Origin: Diplosphaera chodatii
Lineage: Eukaryota > Chlorophyta > Trebouxiophyceae > Prasiolales > Stichococcaceae
Length of the DNA: 64,000 nucleotides
Reading direction: 5' to 3'
Assembly: GCA_032358165.1 (NCBI GenBank)
Contig: JAALGY010000054.1
Location: forward strand, 2,542,001 to 2,606,000
The first letter of the stretch is position 1, and every line of letters starts with the position of its first letter. This document shows positions 13,112 through 25,800 of this stretch, in pieces. The notes beneath the pieces are model-generated. The model saw only the letters and a program-made list of their open reading frames with translations. It was not told the DNA's origin and did not search any database. Made by a program: the position numbers and the translations under genes.

Positions 13112-13759
13112 TCAGGAGTCACCCTCCGCCACTGCACATACCGCAGGTGCACCATGCATTGCACCAGTCCCCTGCAGTCCCTTGCACCGCTGCATGCTGG
13201 CGGCAAGTGCTCGCCTGGCTGTCTGCTGTGAGTACAAGTGCTGCACCTGCACTGCCAGCTGGCGGCCGTGCTCGTCCAGGAATGCCGCCCGCAGCTCAGC
13301 CACTTTGAAGTTGTATGCCCAGGGCCACTGCTGGACCCGCAGGCTGGCCAGGCTGGCAATGTGCGGGAGCTGCGCCACCAGGTGCCGTCCCTCCAGGTGG
13401 GGATTGGGGCCCCGCAGCCAGATGTCCCGCAGCCGCCGGCAGGCGCTGAAGGCCATCAGCCCGGCACCAAACAGACCGCACGGCGCGCTCCCTTCCGATG
13501 CAGGTGAAGCCTTGACCTTCAACTGCCTCAGGTCCGGCAGGGCCGCAGCCGCCGCCGCCACCTCGTCATCGGACAGCGGGCCTGACAGCGTCAACTCCTG
13601 CAGGCCTGCGTTGTGGCTGGCAGCGTGACCGCAGCTGCCGCAACTCGAAGCGCTGGCGTCGCCGCCGGCGCTGCCCAGGGCCCCGCTGCAGCCCAACAGC
13701 TGGAGCTGCAGCGGCGCAGGTCCGCCAGATCGGTCCGGCTGGCGCGGCTGCTGCAGCAT
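13112..13759 (-). pseudogene. orphan C-terminal exon of the F-box/LRR family
   Basis: An open frame that matches only the last exon of the family: LQLQLLG, NAGLQELTL, GPLSDDEVAAAAAALPDLRQ, CRRLRDIWL, HLVAQLPHIASLASL and a terminal HGRQLAVQ. It lacks the start of that exon (the GAEAAIGQLTRLTSL segment) and has no upstream exons, because copy D ends with its own stop at 13823, only about 60 bases away. It is closest to copy C (shared HLVAQLPHIASLA), and its 3' flank also resembles that of copy C. I read it as the remnant of a partial duplication, or of an older copy overwritten by copy D. Confidence 0.75.
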
Positions 13760-13822
13760 CGTCGCGCAGTTGCTCGCGGCATCGCATGCTGGCGCCAGCG
13801 GTCTCTGCTGCCATTTGTATCA

Positions 13823-16800
13823 TCAATGACTCCATGTCACCGGCAGCCACCGGCTGTGGGAGGACTGGAACTCCGCCTGGAGCTCGCCCACCGAGCCGCT
13901 GCTGATCCAGGGGCACGCCGTGAGCTGCACGCTGGCGAGGCCGGCGATGCGCGGCAGGTGCTTCGCCAGCTGCGCCCCCTGCAGGCTGGTGGCGTGCCGC
14001 ACCGCGACCTCCCGCAGCCGCCGGCAGGCGCCGAAGCCGCCCAGCCCGCTGCCGCGCAGCCCCACCAGCATCTCGCCGGCCCGGGACCTGCCGGCTACTT
14101 CCAGCCGCCGCAGGTCCGGCAGCGCCGCCGCCGCCGCCCGCAGCTCGGCGTCCCGCAGCCGCCCGAAGCACTCCAGCGACAGCTCCTGCAGGCCCGTGTT
14201 CCGCCCGGCGGCAGTGCCGCCGCCGCCGCTACCGCCGCCGCTCGGGCCGCCGCCGCCGCAGCCCAGCAGCTGAAGCTGCAGCGGCTCCAGGGGTGCGCGC
14301 CGCACGCTGCCGCTCGGCCACGATACCCGCTCGACTGTGCGCGTGCTCGCGGGCTCCGCCGCGGGCGCCGCGGCGCCGAACCGGTCGACCGACAGGTGCA
14401 GGCTGGTGAGGCGCGTCAGCTGCCCGATGGCGGCCTCGGCGCCACACCCTGCAGTGGGGGGGAATTCCAAGTGTTGTACAAGCTCTGCAGTTGGGGATCC
14501 CCACCAGCCTCTACACTTCATGTGGTGGCAATGCTGGCTCTTGAGATGGCGGTCCACTTACAATGCTGGCGGCTAGCAAGGTGACTTGAAAAACTGATGC
14601 ATGTGCCGTGAACGAACCCCAGCCCCGCAGCAGTCCAACCTGGCAGCATGGCCACAGCAGCGCAGCACCTGTAGGGACGCCGGTGCAGCCGACAAGCAAG
14701 CCGGTCAAGGCTCACCGGGGGTCACGGCGCCGTCGCACAGCCGGAGCTGGCGCAGCGGCGCCTGTGCCGCCGCCAGCGCGGCCAGCCAGCTGCCCGACCC
14801 GCCCTCATGCCGGCCTGCGGGCGCGGCAGCTGCAGCATGTTGGTGTCGGAATGGGGTCCCTGGCAACACGTCGTGGACGGCGCAGGCTGGTGGTGGCCAC
14901 CGGAGCCGAGGGAGTGCGGGCTCCGATTCACCCGCGACCTCCAGGCTGGTGAGGCGGCGCAGCGCCGACAGCCGCCCCAGCTGCGCCGCGGTGGACGTGC
15001 AGTGGGCCCTCAGCCGCAGCTCCCGCAGCCGCGCCAGCCGGCTGATCGCCCCGACCGCGTCCACCCCCTGGTGGTCGTTGCCGTAAACGAGGCGTGTCAG
15101 CCCCGACATCGCCGCCAGGTGCTCGGCGTCTGCTTGTGTCAGCTGCAGAACGAGAGGCGTTCACGATCAGTTGCCAGGCTCTCCTGCTGAGCAGTGCTAC
15201 CAAACATCTTCTGTCACTCTTGGTTTGAAGATTGATAGACAGAAACAGATGGAAGTGAGGCGGTTGACAGTCTACAAGGCAAGCTGTACCAGCTCCTGTT
15301 CCAGCGGGGCGCTAACAAACGTCTGGTCATGTTCCCGCAGTGCCAAGCACATTTTCGGGCGACGAGTGCTTTAATGGACCACACCGTAGTCCCAACAGAA
15401 CCCCGCGTGCGCAAATAACCACCGATGACCATCAGCTGTGCGGTGTCCACAACCCTGTACACGGGCCGCCAGGAGGCACGCTGTGCCAGCTGCTGGCAAA
15501 GACATGGGACGGGAGATGGTGCTGACAAAGCCCACAAGTAGCACATTGCTGGGTCCGCACCCCATCTGCCATGTCGAGGTTGGTGATGTCGAGCGCCGTG
15601 AGGGTCCCGGCAGCGGGCCTCAGCGCCGCCAGCAGCTCGCCGCCGCCCCGGGCCCCCTGCAGCGAGACGTCCTCCACCACAGCCGCCGCCCGCAACAGCG
15701 GCACTAGCGCCCCACCACACCTGCACTGTACACTGTCTCGGCGTGACGCACGATCTGCTCATGTGCAGCACACACCAAGACGTTTGCAAAGCATAGGGCG
15801 TCAGCTGCATCCAATTCGCAAGCCCAGCCCCCGGCTCTCGATGATCTCTCGACCCACCGCTCCAGGTGCAGAACGCGCAGCCCCCGCGCAACCGCGGTGA
15901 GCTGCTCCAGGCTGTCGGGCGTCACGTCGGTCTCGAACAGCCGCAGCTCCTGCAGGGCCCTGCACCGCAGACGGCCCGCTGGCACACCGCCGTCATCATA
16001 CCTGCGAGGGACGCCGTGGGTCAGAGACTCGCGGCACCCGCAGCGCACTGCCTGCATGGGCGTTCAGCGCACATGTGTCGTCTGGACCACCAACTGTGGC
16101 GGTGTCAAACACGCATGGTGAGGCACAGCCCCAACAGGCTGTTGTCACATGACGTAACAGGCGTTCATCAAGAAAGTGGGGCCACCTGCCGTTCATGTGC
16201 AGCAGCCAGGCCGCCAGCTGGAAGGCCGCCACGCAGCGCATGCCATGCAGCGGGATGCTGGCAAGCCGCAGCGGCGGGGAGTCGCAGACCTCGTTGGAAA
16301 GGTTGCACGGCGACATCTGCATGATGTAAGTGCTGCCCGTCAGGTCTGCGGTGCAGCACTGGTATCGTCCTTGCATGCCCGCGGTACGTATGTCCCTGAG
16401 CGTCTGCATCAATTGCAGCAGTTCAGCGGGTGTACGGCACACCTAACAGAGGCCTGGCGCTGTGGATCTGTGCTTAACTGAAAGTTTGCTACTACAGCAA
16501 GCCTGCAGTAGTGTGATTGTGGAGATTCGGTACACTCACCACGACACGGGCTTTGCCAGTTCCGCCATACATTGCAAATGTTGCCGTCAGCTGCGTGACG
16601 GAGTGCAGCACAGTCAGGCTTTCCACCTGAGCGACCTGCAGGCGGCAGATGACACTCATCCTGAACGTCAGTTGCAACCCCGAATCAGCTGATCGCATGA
16701 GCGAAGTTGGTATGAAGTGCGAAACTCAACTGCGCACCCAGCGCAGCCTGCGTCACGGCCCATGCAGCTAGTTCCTTGCCAACATGGCATCGTCCTGTGA

Positions 16801-18240
16801 CTGACTTTGCAGGCTGTCGCAGTCGCTGTCGCTGTCGCACTGGCTTGAACACTCACTGGTGTGTGTGTGCGGGACATATACACAGCCAAGGATCGCAGGT
16901 TCGACAGCTGCGGCGCCAGCGCCAGCACCCCGCTGCCGTACCCCAGGTCCAGGTGCGTCAGCAGCGACAGGCTCGTGAGCTGCGACACGTCTGCAGCGCC
17001 AGGCACAAGCAACAGTCGCTCTCATGGGCAAGCTCCATAAAACATGAATTGCAATCACAGCCTTAAAGATATCATTGTTGATGCTGCCATGCCGATGTCA
17101 CGCACCCCTTGATTGGCACTCAGCTGCCGGAACAGCAGCCTGATGAGGCTTGGGCAGTGTGTGCGAGGGGTGTACCGTGCAGAAGCCCCTTTCCCAAGTG
17201 TGGCGGGAAGTATGCAGGTGACCTCACGAGTCCCCGTCAACATGAGCCCATAGCACGAATGGGTAGGGTTGGCCAGGCCACTGCAGGGTCGCTTACGCGC
17301 AGGCGGCAGCCCTGGGGGCCTGTCGTCGGCGAGGGTCAGCGACCGCAGCGCCGTCAGCCGCGGCAGCACGGCGGCCAGCGTGCCGTGGTGGCACTGTGTT
17401 GCATCCCGCAGCGTGAGGGCCGTCAGCCTGCTGAGCTGCGTCCAGTCCTCCAGCCGCATGTCCGGGAACATCCTGCATGCAGCACCAACACAGAACGTGG
17501 ATCATTGGGTGATGCGATTCTGAGACATGCAGGGTCTCCAGAAAGTCGCATGACTATCCAGCTCCTGAAGGCGAGACTCTGCAAAATGCACACGGATTGT
17601 GGTGGCACTTCAACCAGTGACAGCAGCTGACTTGCACCGGATTTGGTCGTTGCACGCGGCTCTGACACAAGCCAGGCAGACCATGCATGCAGACATGATG
17701 ATGTGTTGGCTTGCACTTGCGATATAGCACTCACGGGATGTCGAGGGTGCGTAGGTGCGGGAGCGCTGCGAGTGCCTGCTCTGTTGCGACAGCGGCATCG
17801 GGGTGCAGCTGCTGCAGCTTGATGGTGTGCAGGCCTGCAGAGGGTTCAGCATACCAGGGCTTCGAATGGTCTGTTGCAGCTTGATTCGTGATGCAGACGC
17901 CAGATCGCAGCTGTTGCAGGTGCTGACATCGGTGCAGAAATGCAGTACAGACGGGATAGCTCAGACTTAGGTGCAGCAAAATTCACCCTTGCAGCGGCTC
18001 ACGGTGTTGTGCAGCTCCGCAGCGTCCACATTGAGGGTGGACGTGTGTGTCAGCGTGTGTGGCGCTGATGTCAACAGCAGCGCGCAGCGAGCGGCACACG
18101 CTGCGCAGGGCTGCAACATCGTCCAGCTTCTGATCGCGCTGCCATGCGTCCTGTTGTAGGTGCCCTACAACGCAGCTGATCACATCCGTTGGCAGGCCTG
18201 TGAGCAATGCCGGCGGCGCCCTCCTGTGTTTCACCATCAT
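13823..18240 (-). pseudogene. F-box/LRR gene copy D, frameshift in the F-box exon
   Basis: Eleven exons: 17987-18240, 17735-17834, 17297-17472, 16857-16990, 16540-16635, 16186-16316, 15858-16001, 15561-15720, 14932-15142, 14716-14814, 13823-14448, all GT-AG and with family phases. The F-box reads LPTDVISCVVGHLQQDAWQ then DDVAALRSVCRSLRAAVD. After it, relative to copy E, four extra bases lie in a CA-rich stretch (plus strand 18041-18066) and shift the frame, so exon 1 no longer joins exon 2 in phase. The shifted frame still encodes the expected end of the exon (ending SRCKG). All downstream LRR exons and the C-terminal domain (GCGAEAAIGQLTRLTSLHLS) are open. Either a recent pseudogene, a CA-repeat length error in the sequence, or translation starting elsewhere. 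Confidence 0.75.
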
Positions 18241-18781
18241 GGCGCTGCAATCGGCCATGTGTATGCTGTCGCCTACGCTGCGATTGGAACCCACGTGGCA
18301 CCGCTGACAGCACTTTGGTGCGATACGTGCAAGCTCGAGATGTCGGAAAAGACCAAACACTGTGGTCGTCACGAGTGTGGGAAGTGACCACATGATACAC
18401 ATGCAACATTGCGCAGTTGCACAACAGCAAGCAGACCGTTGATGTACATAGCTAAATAGACTTCTCAATCCGTGGGACACGCCTTGGTGCTCCAGCCATC
18501 CTTGAAGCTGCTTTGGCAGCTCCAACGCCACTTGGCCAGCATTGATCTCGCAGACTGCATGCAAATCGGCACGCTGCAGTGCTCAGATTGGTGGCAGTGT
18601 CCCCTGCCGTAGACAGCTTTAGGTCACAGCTGTACACCTTTCGGTCCATGAGTGCTGCACGTGAATTCTACAGCACATGCACCACGCCACCGCACGCTGA
18701 CATGCAGACGTGCGGCTGACAGCACATCAGGCACTGATTCCTTCCCTCAAGCACCTGGGGTCGTGGTAGAATAGCAGCACT
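18241..18781. promoter_or_regulatory. divergent spacer between copy D and TAF12
   Basis: About 540 bases between the start of copy D (minus) and the start of TAF12 (plus). It must hold both promoters if both are transcribed. No TATA box or other named element was recognised. Confidence 0.4.
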
Positions 18782-21700
18782 ATGCAGGGCCAGCCGCAGC
18801 AACCGCCGGTAACACAGCCGGCGCAGGCCCCAGGAGCGCCTCCAGCTGCGCAGCAACCGCAGCCGCAGCCGCAGCAGCCGATGCCCCAGCAGCAGATGCA
18901 GCAACAGCAGCCGCAGCCACAAGCACAGCCGCAGCCGCAGCAGCCGGTGCCACAGCAGCAGCTGCAGCAGCTTCAGCGGCCAGTGGGTACGTCCTCGCCG
19001 GCGCCGCGCCCGCAGGGCATGCAGCCCCTGGCGGCGGCGCAGGCGGCTGCTCAGGCTGCGCAGGCTGCACAGCGCCAAGCGGCACAGGTGCACACCAACG
19101 CCTGAGTGACACAACGCAAGCCCCGGGATGTACAACACCAAGCACGGACGGAATGATCCACTGCGTCAGCGTACTGATTTTGCTCATATTGTGATAATGT
19201 GAGAGGGTCCATTCTCTAATGCATGCATGGCAGTCTTCAAAGGCTTTGCGATGTGGACAGATATGCGTCGTCACAGCAAGTATCAGTGATGTTGTGCTCT
19301 GTTACTGAAGGTCGCGCAGCCATCGCAGCAGCCCGCAGCTGGGCAGCAGCCAGCAGCAGTCCCCACACCAGCGCCAGGGGGCCAGGCAGCTGTGCCTGTG
19401 AGCTATTGTTGTGCTCATCCTCACCCTGATTCTTTTCCAAGCAGCAAATTGGCAGTCCGTTGCAAGCCTCTAGTACCAAGCCAAAGCACCTCAATGTCCT
19501 AGTCATAGCTCCTGACACACAAACCTGCAACCTGAACACGTTGTCATCTCACGCAACCTGCAGGCGGCGCAGCTGACGCCGCAGCAGATCCTGGCGCACA
19601 TCGCCAGCATGTCGCCGCAGCAGGTGTCGTCGATGCTGCCGCTGCCGGCGCTGCCCCGGGACGAGGCGCTCCTGCGGCTGACCACGCAGGTGGGTTGTGA
19701 CAAACAAATGAGACCAGCGGCCATCCTGGGCACACAACTGTTGCACATGCGCTCGCTCATGCACATGCAGTTGTGCATGGGCTCTGCTGGCAATTCTACG
19801 CCTTCCATCAGAGGCTGCAGCCGGGGCGGCAACCCAACAGTGACATGTGCAACGCTGTCTCAGGCAGGCTCAGTACGATATGTGAATGTATGCCATGCAG
19901 GGCGCAATGCTGGTGGCGGCAGCGAAGGCAGGGAAGCCACTGGACGCCCACCGCCAGCGCATCATCCTCGCAGGCAAACCTGCGGCTGCATGCACAACTG
20001 CGTCTAGCACGCTGCGGTCTGTGTGCAAAAGCCCCTGCATGCGTGCGTACCAGCTGGTGCAGACGGCCTTCCAGCAGCCTGCTTAACGCCATGCAAAAGT
20101 ACCATTGCCAGAAGATGGTGCATCTGCAATGGCGCCATCTGGTCTTCTTGCTGTATTCAATGTGCAAAACCCTGCGCTGCGCCCGCAGAGGCAATGGCCA
20201 CCAAGGCGCAGCAGGACATCGCCAGCCGGGCGGCCGCCGCCGGCGCCCAAAACCCTGCCGCCGGCCGCCCCACCCCGCAGCAGCTGCAGCCGGCGCCGCA
20301 GGCCGCGCCGCTGCAGCAGTTCCGCAGCTCCCCAGCCCTGGCAGCGGCACAGGTGCATGAACATCAATACAGACTGAACATGTTCTGAGCTTCCTCGACA
20401 CCTTGCACATCATGCACATCATGCAGGGAGTGTCTTTCGTTCCGCTTCTTATTACAAACGTAGCCCTGAAACCCCGAACTCTGGTACTCTCAGAGGCCGG
20501 CGCAGCCGGCAGGGCAGCCGCCGCCGGCCAAGCTGCAGCGGCTGGACGTGCCGCAGCAGCAGGCGGGGGCGGCGCCGCGGCCCGGGACAGCCGGCGCCTA
20601 CGTCCCCATGCTGGGCACGCCCGCCGCGTCAGCCCAGGTGCACATCTACGCATCTGGCGTGTTCCGTATCCAGTGGATTTGTCTCTGGTGGTCGTGTGCC
20701 AACAGCGGGCACTTTGAAGGCATGGATGGTACGGCATTGCCGCCAGCACCCGAGCGCGCTCAGAGCAGCTGCGAATGCTCGAGGCTGAAGTGGCAAATGC
20801 CCAAGTATGCTGCTGCACTGGATGATGCCGGCCTTTCAGCACAGCCGCAGCTGAGTGGTGTGTCAGCGGCGCCCGTACGTGCTTTCCTCTCACGGGAAGC
20901 GCGCTGTTCACCCAGACTTGCTCTGCTCCTGCAGACGGGGCCGTATGGGCTGCCCGTCACCACCTCGCAGGCGGCGGGCGGCGCCCCAGCAGCCACGGGG
21001 CCGATCTCGGGCTGGCGAGCCCCGCAGCAGGTGACGAACCGATTGTGTCTCACACAAAGACTGTATCCAATGAGTACTGAAGATTAACTTCAGGGCAAGC
21101 TGTGGCAATATGATCGGATCACACACTCTGCTGCGCCGCCATCTGAAACTGCCTGCACATTGTCTCCTCCAACAGCCCAGACCCCAACCATGTCAGGTGT
21201 AGTACGCCCTCACACAAGAGCAGTGCTGACCCCTTCGAAACGTGCACCCTGCTGCAGCCGCGGCCGGGGACGCTGCCGGTGGCGCGCCCCGCTGCTGCAG
21301 GGGGGCCGCCGGGCAGCCTGCTGGCGGCGCCCGCGCTGCAGGCGCTGCTGCGCGACATCGACCCCAAGGTGTGTAGTACACCTCGGTTCCTGTCCCTGCC
21401 CAGTAGCGACCCGCGGACCTGGCTGCAGGCCTTGCAGCGCCACAGTGGATCACTCCGTATCTGGTGCCGTTTTGCATCCCTGACCTGGATCTGCGCCTGC
21501 CAGTGGACATCCAGCTGCATGCTAGATCGCATGCCACCCAATGCTGAGGTTGCCATAGCTTGCAGATAAACTCTAGATAGTTTGGTGCCCTCCGGGTGGG
21601 CCATCTGATCCCTCCAACAGCTTTGACCCTCCTCTTGAACCTCGCTTGCACCCACATATAACGTCTGTGGTAATCATACAGGCGACCCTGGCGCCGAACG

Positions 21701-22384
21701 TGGTCGGCGGCCTGGAGGCGGTGGCGCGCGACTTCCTGGGCAAGACCCTGGAGCTGGGGTGCGCGGCGGCGCGGCGGCGGCGGTCCGACGTGCTGGCGGC
21801 CCCCGACCTGGCCGTTGGCCTGGAGCGCATGTGGTGCGGCGACACTCGAGCTGCACAGTTGTCAGCTGGTTGACTTTGGACACGCGGGCTACTTCGGACT
21901 GTATGAGTGGTGGCCCTGCACTCTGGGAGACCGTGTGTTGAAGCTGAATGCTGCACAATCAAGTGCCGCTGATGATAGACAACAGGACGGTTGCCTCCGC
22001 TTGAAAGCACTGCCGCTTAACGTCTGGAATCCTGACGTGCAGGAACATCCACGTGCCAGGGTTTGGCGACGTAGAGTTCACGCCGTACCGCCGGCCGGCT
22101 GCCTCAGACGTCCACCGCGCTCGGCAGGCGACCTTCTCACGGCTCTCTCAACCTTGCACATGTTATGCAGGGGACCACAATGCTGAACCTACTGTTCAAC
22201 TGTTCACGCATGGCCACTGTGCGGCTTCACATCACATCTGCGGTTGCGCCAAGCGAACGCTTCTGTGCACTTTCAGGTCGCGGTGCGGCGGGCAGCAACA
22301 GCCGCCGCCACGGCAGAACCCGGCGATGCAGCAGACAAGGCGGTGAGCCACCCTGCAGCAGCTGCAGCTGCGGCAGGAAGTTGA
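18782..22384 (+). CDS. TAF12: TFIID/SAGA subunit TAF12, histone-fold protein
   Basis: Eleven exons: 18782-19087, 19329-19397, 19564-19689, 19901-19973, 20189-20352, 20494-20637, 20935-21030, 21258-21368, 21682-21833, 22043-22127, 22277-22384, about 477 residues. The first ~120 residues are Gln/Pro/Ala-rich. Next comes a helical stretch (LTPQQILAHIASMSPQQVSS), more low-complexity sequence, and then the TAF12 histone fold from about residue 345: LLRDIDPKATLAPNVVGGLE, an arginine-rich loop before SDVLAAPDLAVGLERMW, then NIHVPGFGDVEFTPYRR. This matches the family pattern of a helix pair followed by W-x(4)-PGF. TAF12 pairs with TAF4 in TFIID and also sits in SAGA. Two introns start with GC (19974-19975 and 22128-22129); both joins are fixed by phase and by the conserved protein. 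The Gln-rich N-terminus alone would not identify it; the histone fold does. Confidence 0.9.
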
Positions 22385-22857
22385 GGCGGCCCACGAGAGG
22401 GAGAGCGAGCATCTCTGCTGTCCGTCAGATCAGTTGCAGACGGTGGCGAGCCAGCAGCAAGGTAGTGAGGTCAGCTGGATGTACGCTGTGACAGCTTAGT
22501 GCAGTACGTGAAGTGGGCTGCAGTAGGCCGCTACTGTGCAAGCTGCCGGGGCGTCATGATTGCTCTGCGTGCCGCGGCATTCTGTTGTCAATATTGACAA
22601 TACAGCACAGAGCAAGGTTCAGCACTGGCTCAGCACTGCCAAAGGTTTGCACACTGATGTGCGGATGCCAGGCAGTATGTAGCAGTATGTATGGCCAAGA
22701 ACCCAAAGGTGACTGATCATTGTCATGGCACTGTGACCAGAACAACACTGCCCTTAGATCACAGGATAGCACTGTGTGTCCGTGCTGCTGGAGCGCAGAG
22801 CTACACTGCGAGCACTGCAGACGTTGGATACTGCTTGCCAGGCAAGGCGACATCATC
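22385..22857. other. spacer between TAF12 and copy E
   Basis: No exon recognised. It contains the TAF12 3' end and presumably the copy E promoter. A short imperfect direct repeat (AGCAGTATGTA twice) occurs near 22,672-22,692. Confidence 0.45.
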
Positions 22858-25800
22858 ATGGAATGGCATGTAGCGCCGCATGGCACGATCACCAGCCTGC
22901 CGGCGAATGTGCTCAGCCGCATCGTCAACCACCTGGAACAGGACGCCTGGCAGCTCGATCAGAAGCTGGACGACGTCGCAGCTCTGCGCGGCGTGTGCCG
23001 CTCGCTGCGCGCTGAAGTGGATGTTGCCGTGACGCACGCAACCTTTCACATCAATGTGGGCGTTGACGAGCTGCGCAGTACAACACACCGCTGCACAGGT
23101 GATACCGCCTCGCAAGCCCGTGTTGAAGATGTCTGCGCAGACATGCATGTATGGGCTAGCATATTCTAAATGTAACACAACACCAGGCTGTGCTCTGTCA
23201 TGTTCTGCAGGCCTGCAGTCCGTCAAGCTGCAGCAGCTGCATCCCGAGGCGGCTGGATCGACGCTGGAGGCGCTTGCTGCTGTGCAACACGTGCGCAGCC
23301 TCGACATGCCGTGAGCTGACTTCGCAGCTGCGCCGATGCAGGCCTGATATGAGTTGTGACAGTGCGGTCGCACCACACACAGCCCTGATGTGCTGAGCGC
23401 TTGCGTGGACAGAAGCCAGCACAGGGCAATGCATCAGGTCTTGGCATGTGCTCTATGCTATTATTACAAAGGAGGAGTGAGCCGACAGCAATCCTGCGGC
23501 TCTTGCAAGCTGGCAGCTGCATCACCATCAGTGCTGCTGTTGCGCATCTCTCAAGTATAGGGTCATGCTGCAGGATGTTCGAGGGCATGCAGCTGGATGA
23601 CTGGACGCGGCTCGGCGGCCTGACAGCCCTGAAGCTGCGGCGCGTCGACAAAAGCCACCACGGCACACTGGCTGCGGTGCTGCCACGGCTGACGGCGCTG
23701 TGGTCGCTCGTGCTCGTTGAGCCTGGGCCCACTGGCTGGGCGCTCGCGCCCCCTGGGCTGCCGGCTGCAGGTGGGCGTACGCGCAGCCGATGAGATTGCA
23801 ACACCTAATTTCCAGGCTGTGCTAGCTCCACACGAGTTAAAATCGAGAAACAAGTAGCAAGCACTCCTGAGATTGCTGCGAATGATAAATAAAGCGTACC
23901 CGCCACTGCATCCTCCATAGCGCCACTGCAGTACAACATGCGCCCACATGTGAGCGCCTGCGTGGCCTGACGCTGCAGGTGTGCAGCGCTTTGCGGGCCT
24001 GACGCAGCTAACACACCTGGACCTGGGCAGAGCCGAGGGCGTCGCGGCGCTGGCGCCGCAGCTGCCGGAGCTGCGCTCGCTGGCGCTGCATCTCGCAAGA
24101 CCAGACCCATACGCCCCGGTAGGTGGCACCCTCCGCAGCTCCAGACAACAGCCAGTACAGTGCTCTGCAGCACGATGCCAAGCTGCGTGGCCGGTTGTTG
24201 TGCTGAGGTGACATGCACACGGTGGCCGGGTCGTGACTGTGCCGACGGCGCACATGGAGGCCCTGCATGAAGGTATAGTCTTCAGCCTGGAACATCCTTC
24301 ATGTTGATGGTGACATGGTTGGCACGCCTTTGCATCAAAGCATGTCTGCGGCATCGACATGCAGGCCACGACACCGCAGGAGGACCTGTCGGCGTTGAAC
24401 TCCCTGACGCGGCTGACACGGCTGTCCCTGTCTTTGAACCTGCGGGATCCCCGGCTGGAGTCGCTGAGACTCGGCGCCAACATGATGGTGAGCTTTCAGA
24501 CCGAGGTCTTCTTGGCGCACTCACGTCCGCATGTGTGCAGTTGGTGGGCAGTGCGACAGGTGCCCTCTCAGCCGGAAGTGTCGCTCGTCCGATGCTGCTA
24601 CATGGCCATGCAGGGCAGCTTGCAGTTACATGCCCAACCCCTGGATTCCTGCACAAGTGGGGCTTTTGTCTGTCGCAGTTTGACTTGACAGAACTGAAGC
24701 CGGTATGTGCTGAGGGAGTGCACTATTGGCTGTCGTCATGACGGTCTGCACCGCACGCCTGACAGGCTGCAGCTGTGTTGCGCAGGCCTCCCTGCGCGAG
24801 ACGCCCGACTCTGACGTCGTCGCCCAGTTCCTGGCGCCGCTGCAGGACGGCTGCCGCCTGGCGTCGCTGCAGTTCCAGGCGCGGGAGAACGACGGCCTCC
24901 CAGAGGCGGCGCTGCTGTCGCACGGCAGCCTGCGGGAGCTGCGGCTCGTCAACTGCGAGGTGACGGCTGGCGCTGCGGCCAGGCTGGCCGGTGTCGCCGG
25001 GCGCCTGCGCGTGCTGCACCTAGTACGGTGAGGGCACTGCATAAGCACTGAGATGTGCAGATCTATTGGCGTCCAGGCTGCCAGAACAGCAGCACCATGC
25101 TCGACTGTCTGGTAGACGCAGGGCGGAGACATGATTGGATTCTTGAGGTTTTGGCCAATGCGAAGGGCATGCATGCAGGTGCCATGGGGCTCTGGAGCAG
25201 CTGCTGCGGGCGGCGGCGGCGGTGGAGGACGTTTCGCTGCAGGGTGCCGGCGGCGACAGCGGGCTGCTGGCGGCGCTGCACCCCGCCGCTGGGACTCTGA
25301 GAGCGCTTGATGCTGCCAACGTGCTGGATGATGTGCGTCTGCTTGAACAGTGACAGATGAAACCATCACAGTCAGATTAGTCGGCCATGAAGGAGTGCTT
25401 GGTCATGTGTCCCTGCCAGCTGACACCCGCCTGACGTCTGCTACCAGTCCCCACAGCATCAGTGTACGCTTTCCAGGTAGCAAGCCGTCAGAGCTTCCAG
25501 CGTCCGGTGCAAAGGGTGCAGGTTGGTACCAAGCTGCTGCACAATGCCTCCAGGTGTCAGAGGAGGACGCACAGCACATGGTGGCGAAGGGGCTGACGAG
25601 CCTCACCCGCGCGGATGGCACCCTGCAAGTGGAGGCCGTCGGAGCCCTTGCGCAGCTGACGCAGCTGCGGCGGCTGCGCCTGCGGCCCCCGCGGACGGCG
25701 GCCGAGCCGCGCCTGGCACGGCTGTCGGCGCTGAGTAGGCTGACCAGCCTGGAGCTCACAGGTGGGCCACCACTGCAGATGTCGAGTCGGTGGCCATGAT

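Noticed and set aside
18782..19087. Gln/Pro-rich N-terminus taken at first for cleavage-stimulation factor CstF64
   Set aside because: Low-complexity sequence is not diagnostic; the downstream histone fold and PGF motif identify TAF12, and no RNA-recognition motif is present.
19808..20911. A 367-codon open frame on the minus strand across TAF12
   Set aside because: It is antisense to four TAF12 exons and their introns, contains Ala/Arg low-complexity sequence typical of a shadow frame in GC-rich DNA, and shows no family motif.
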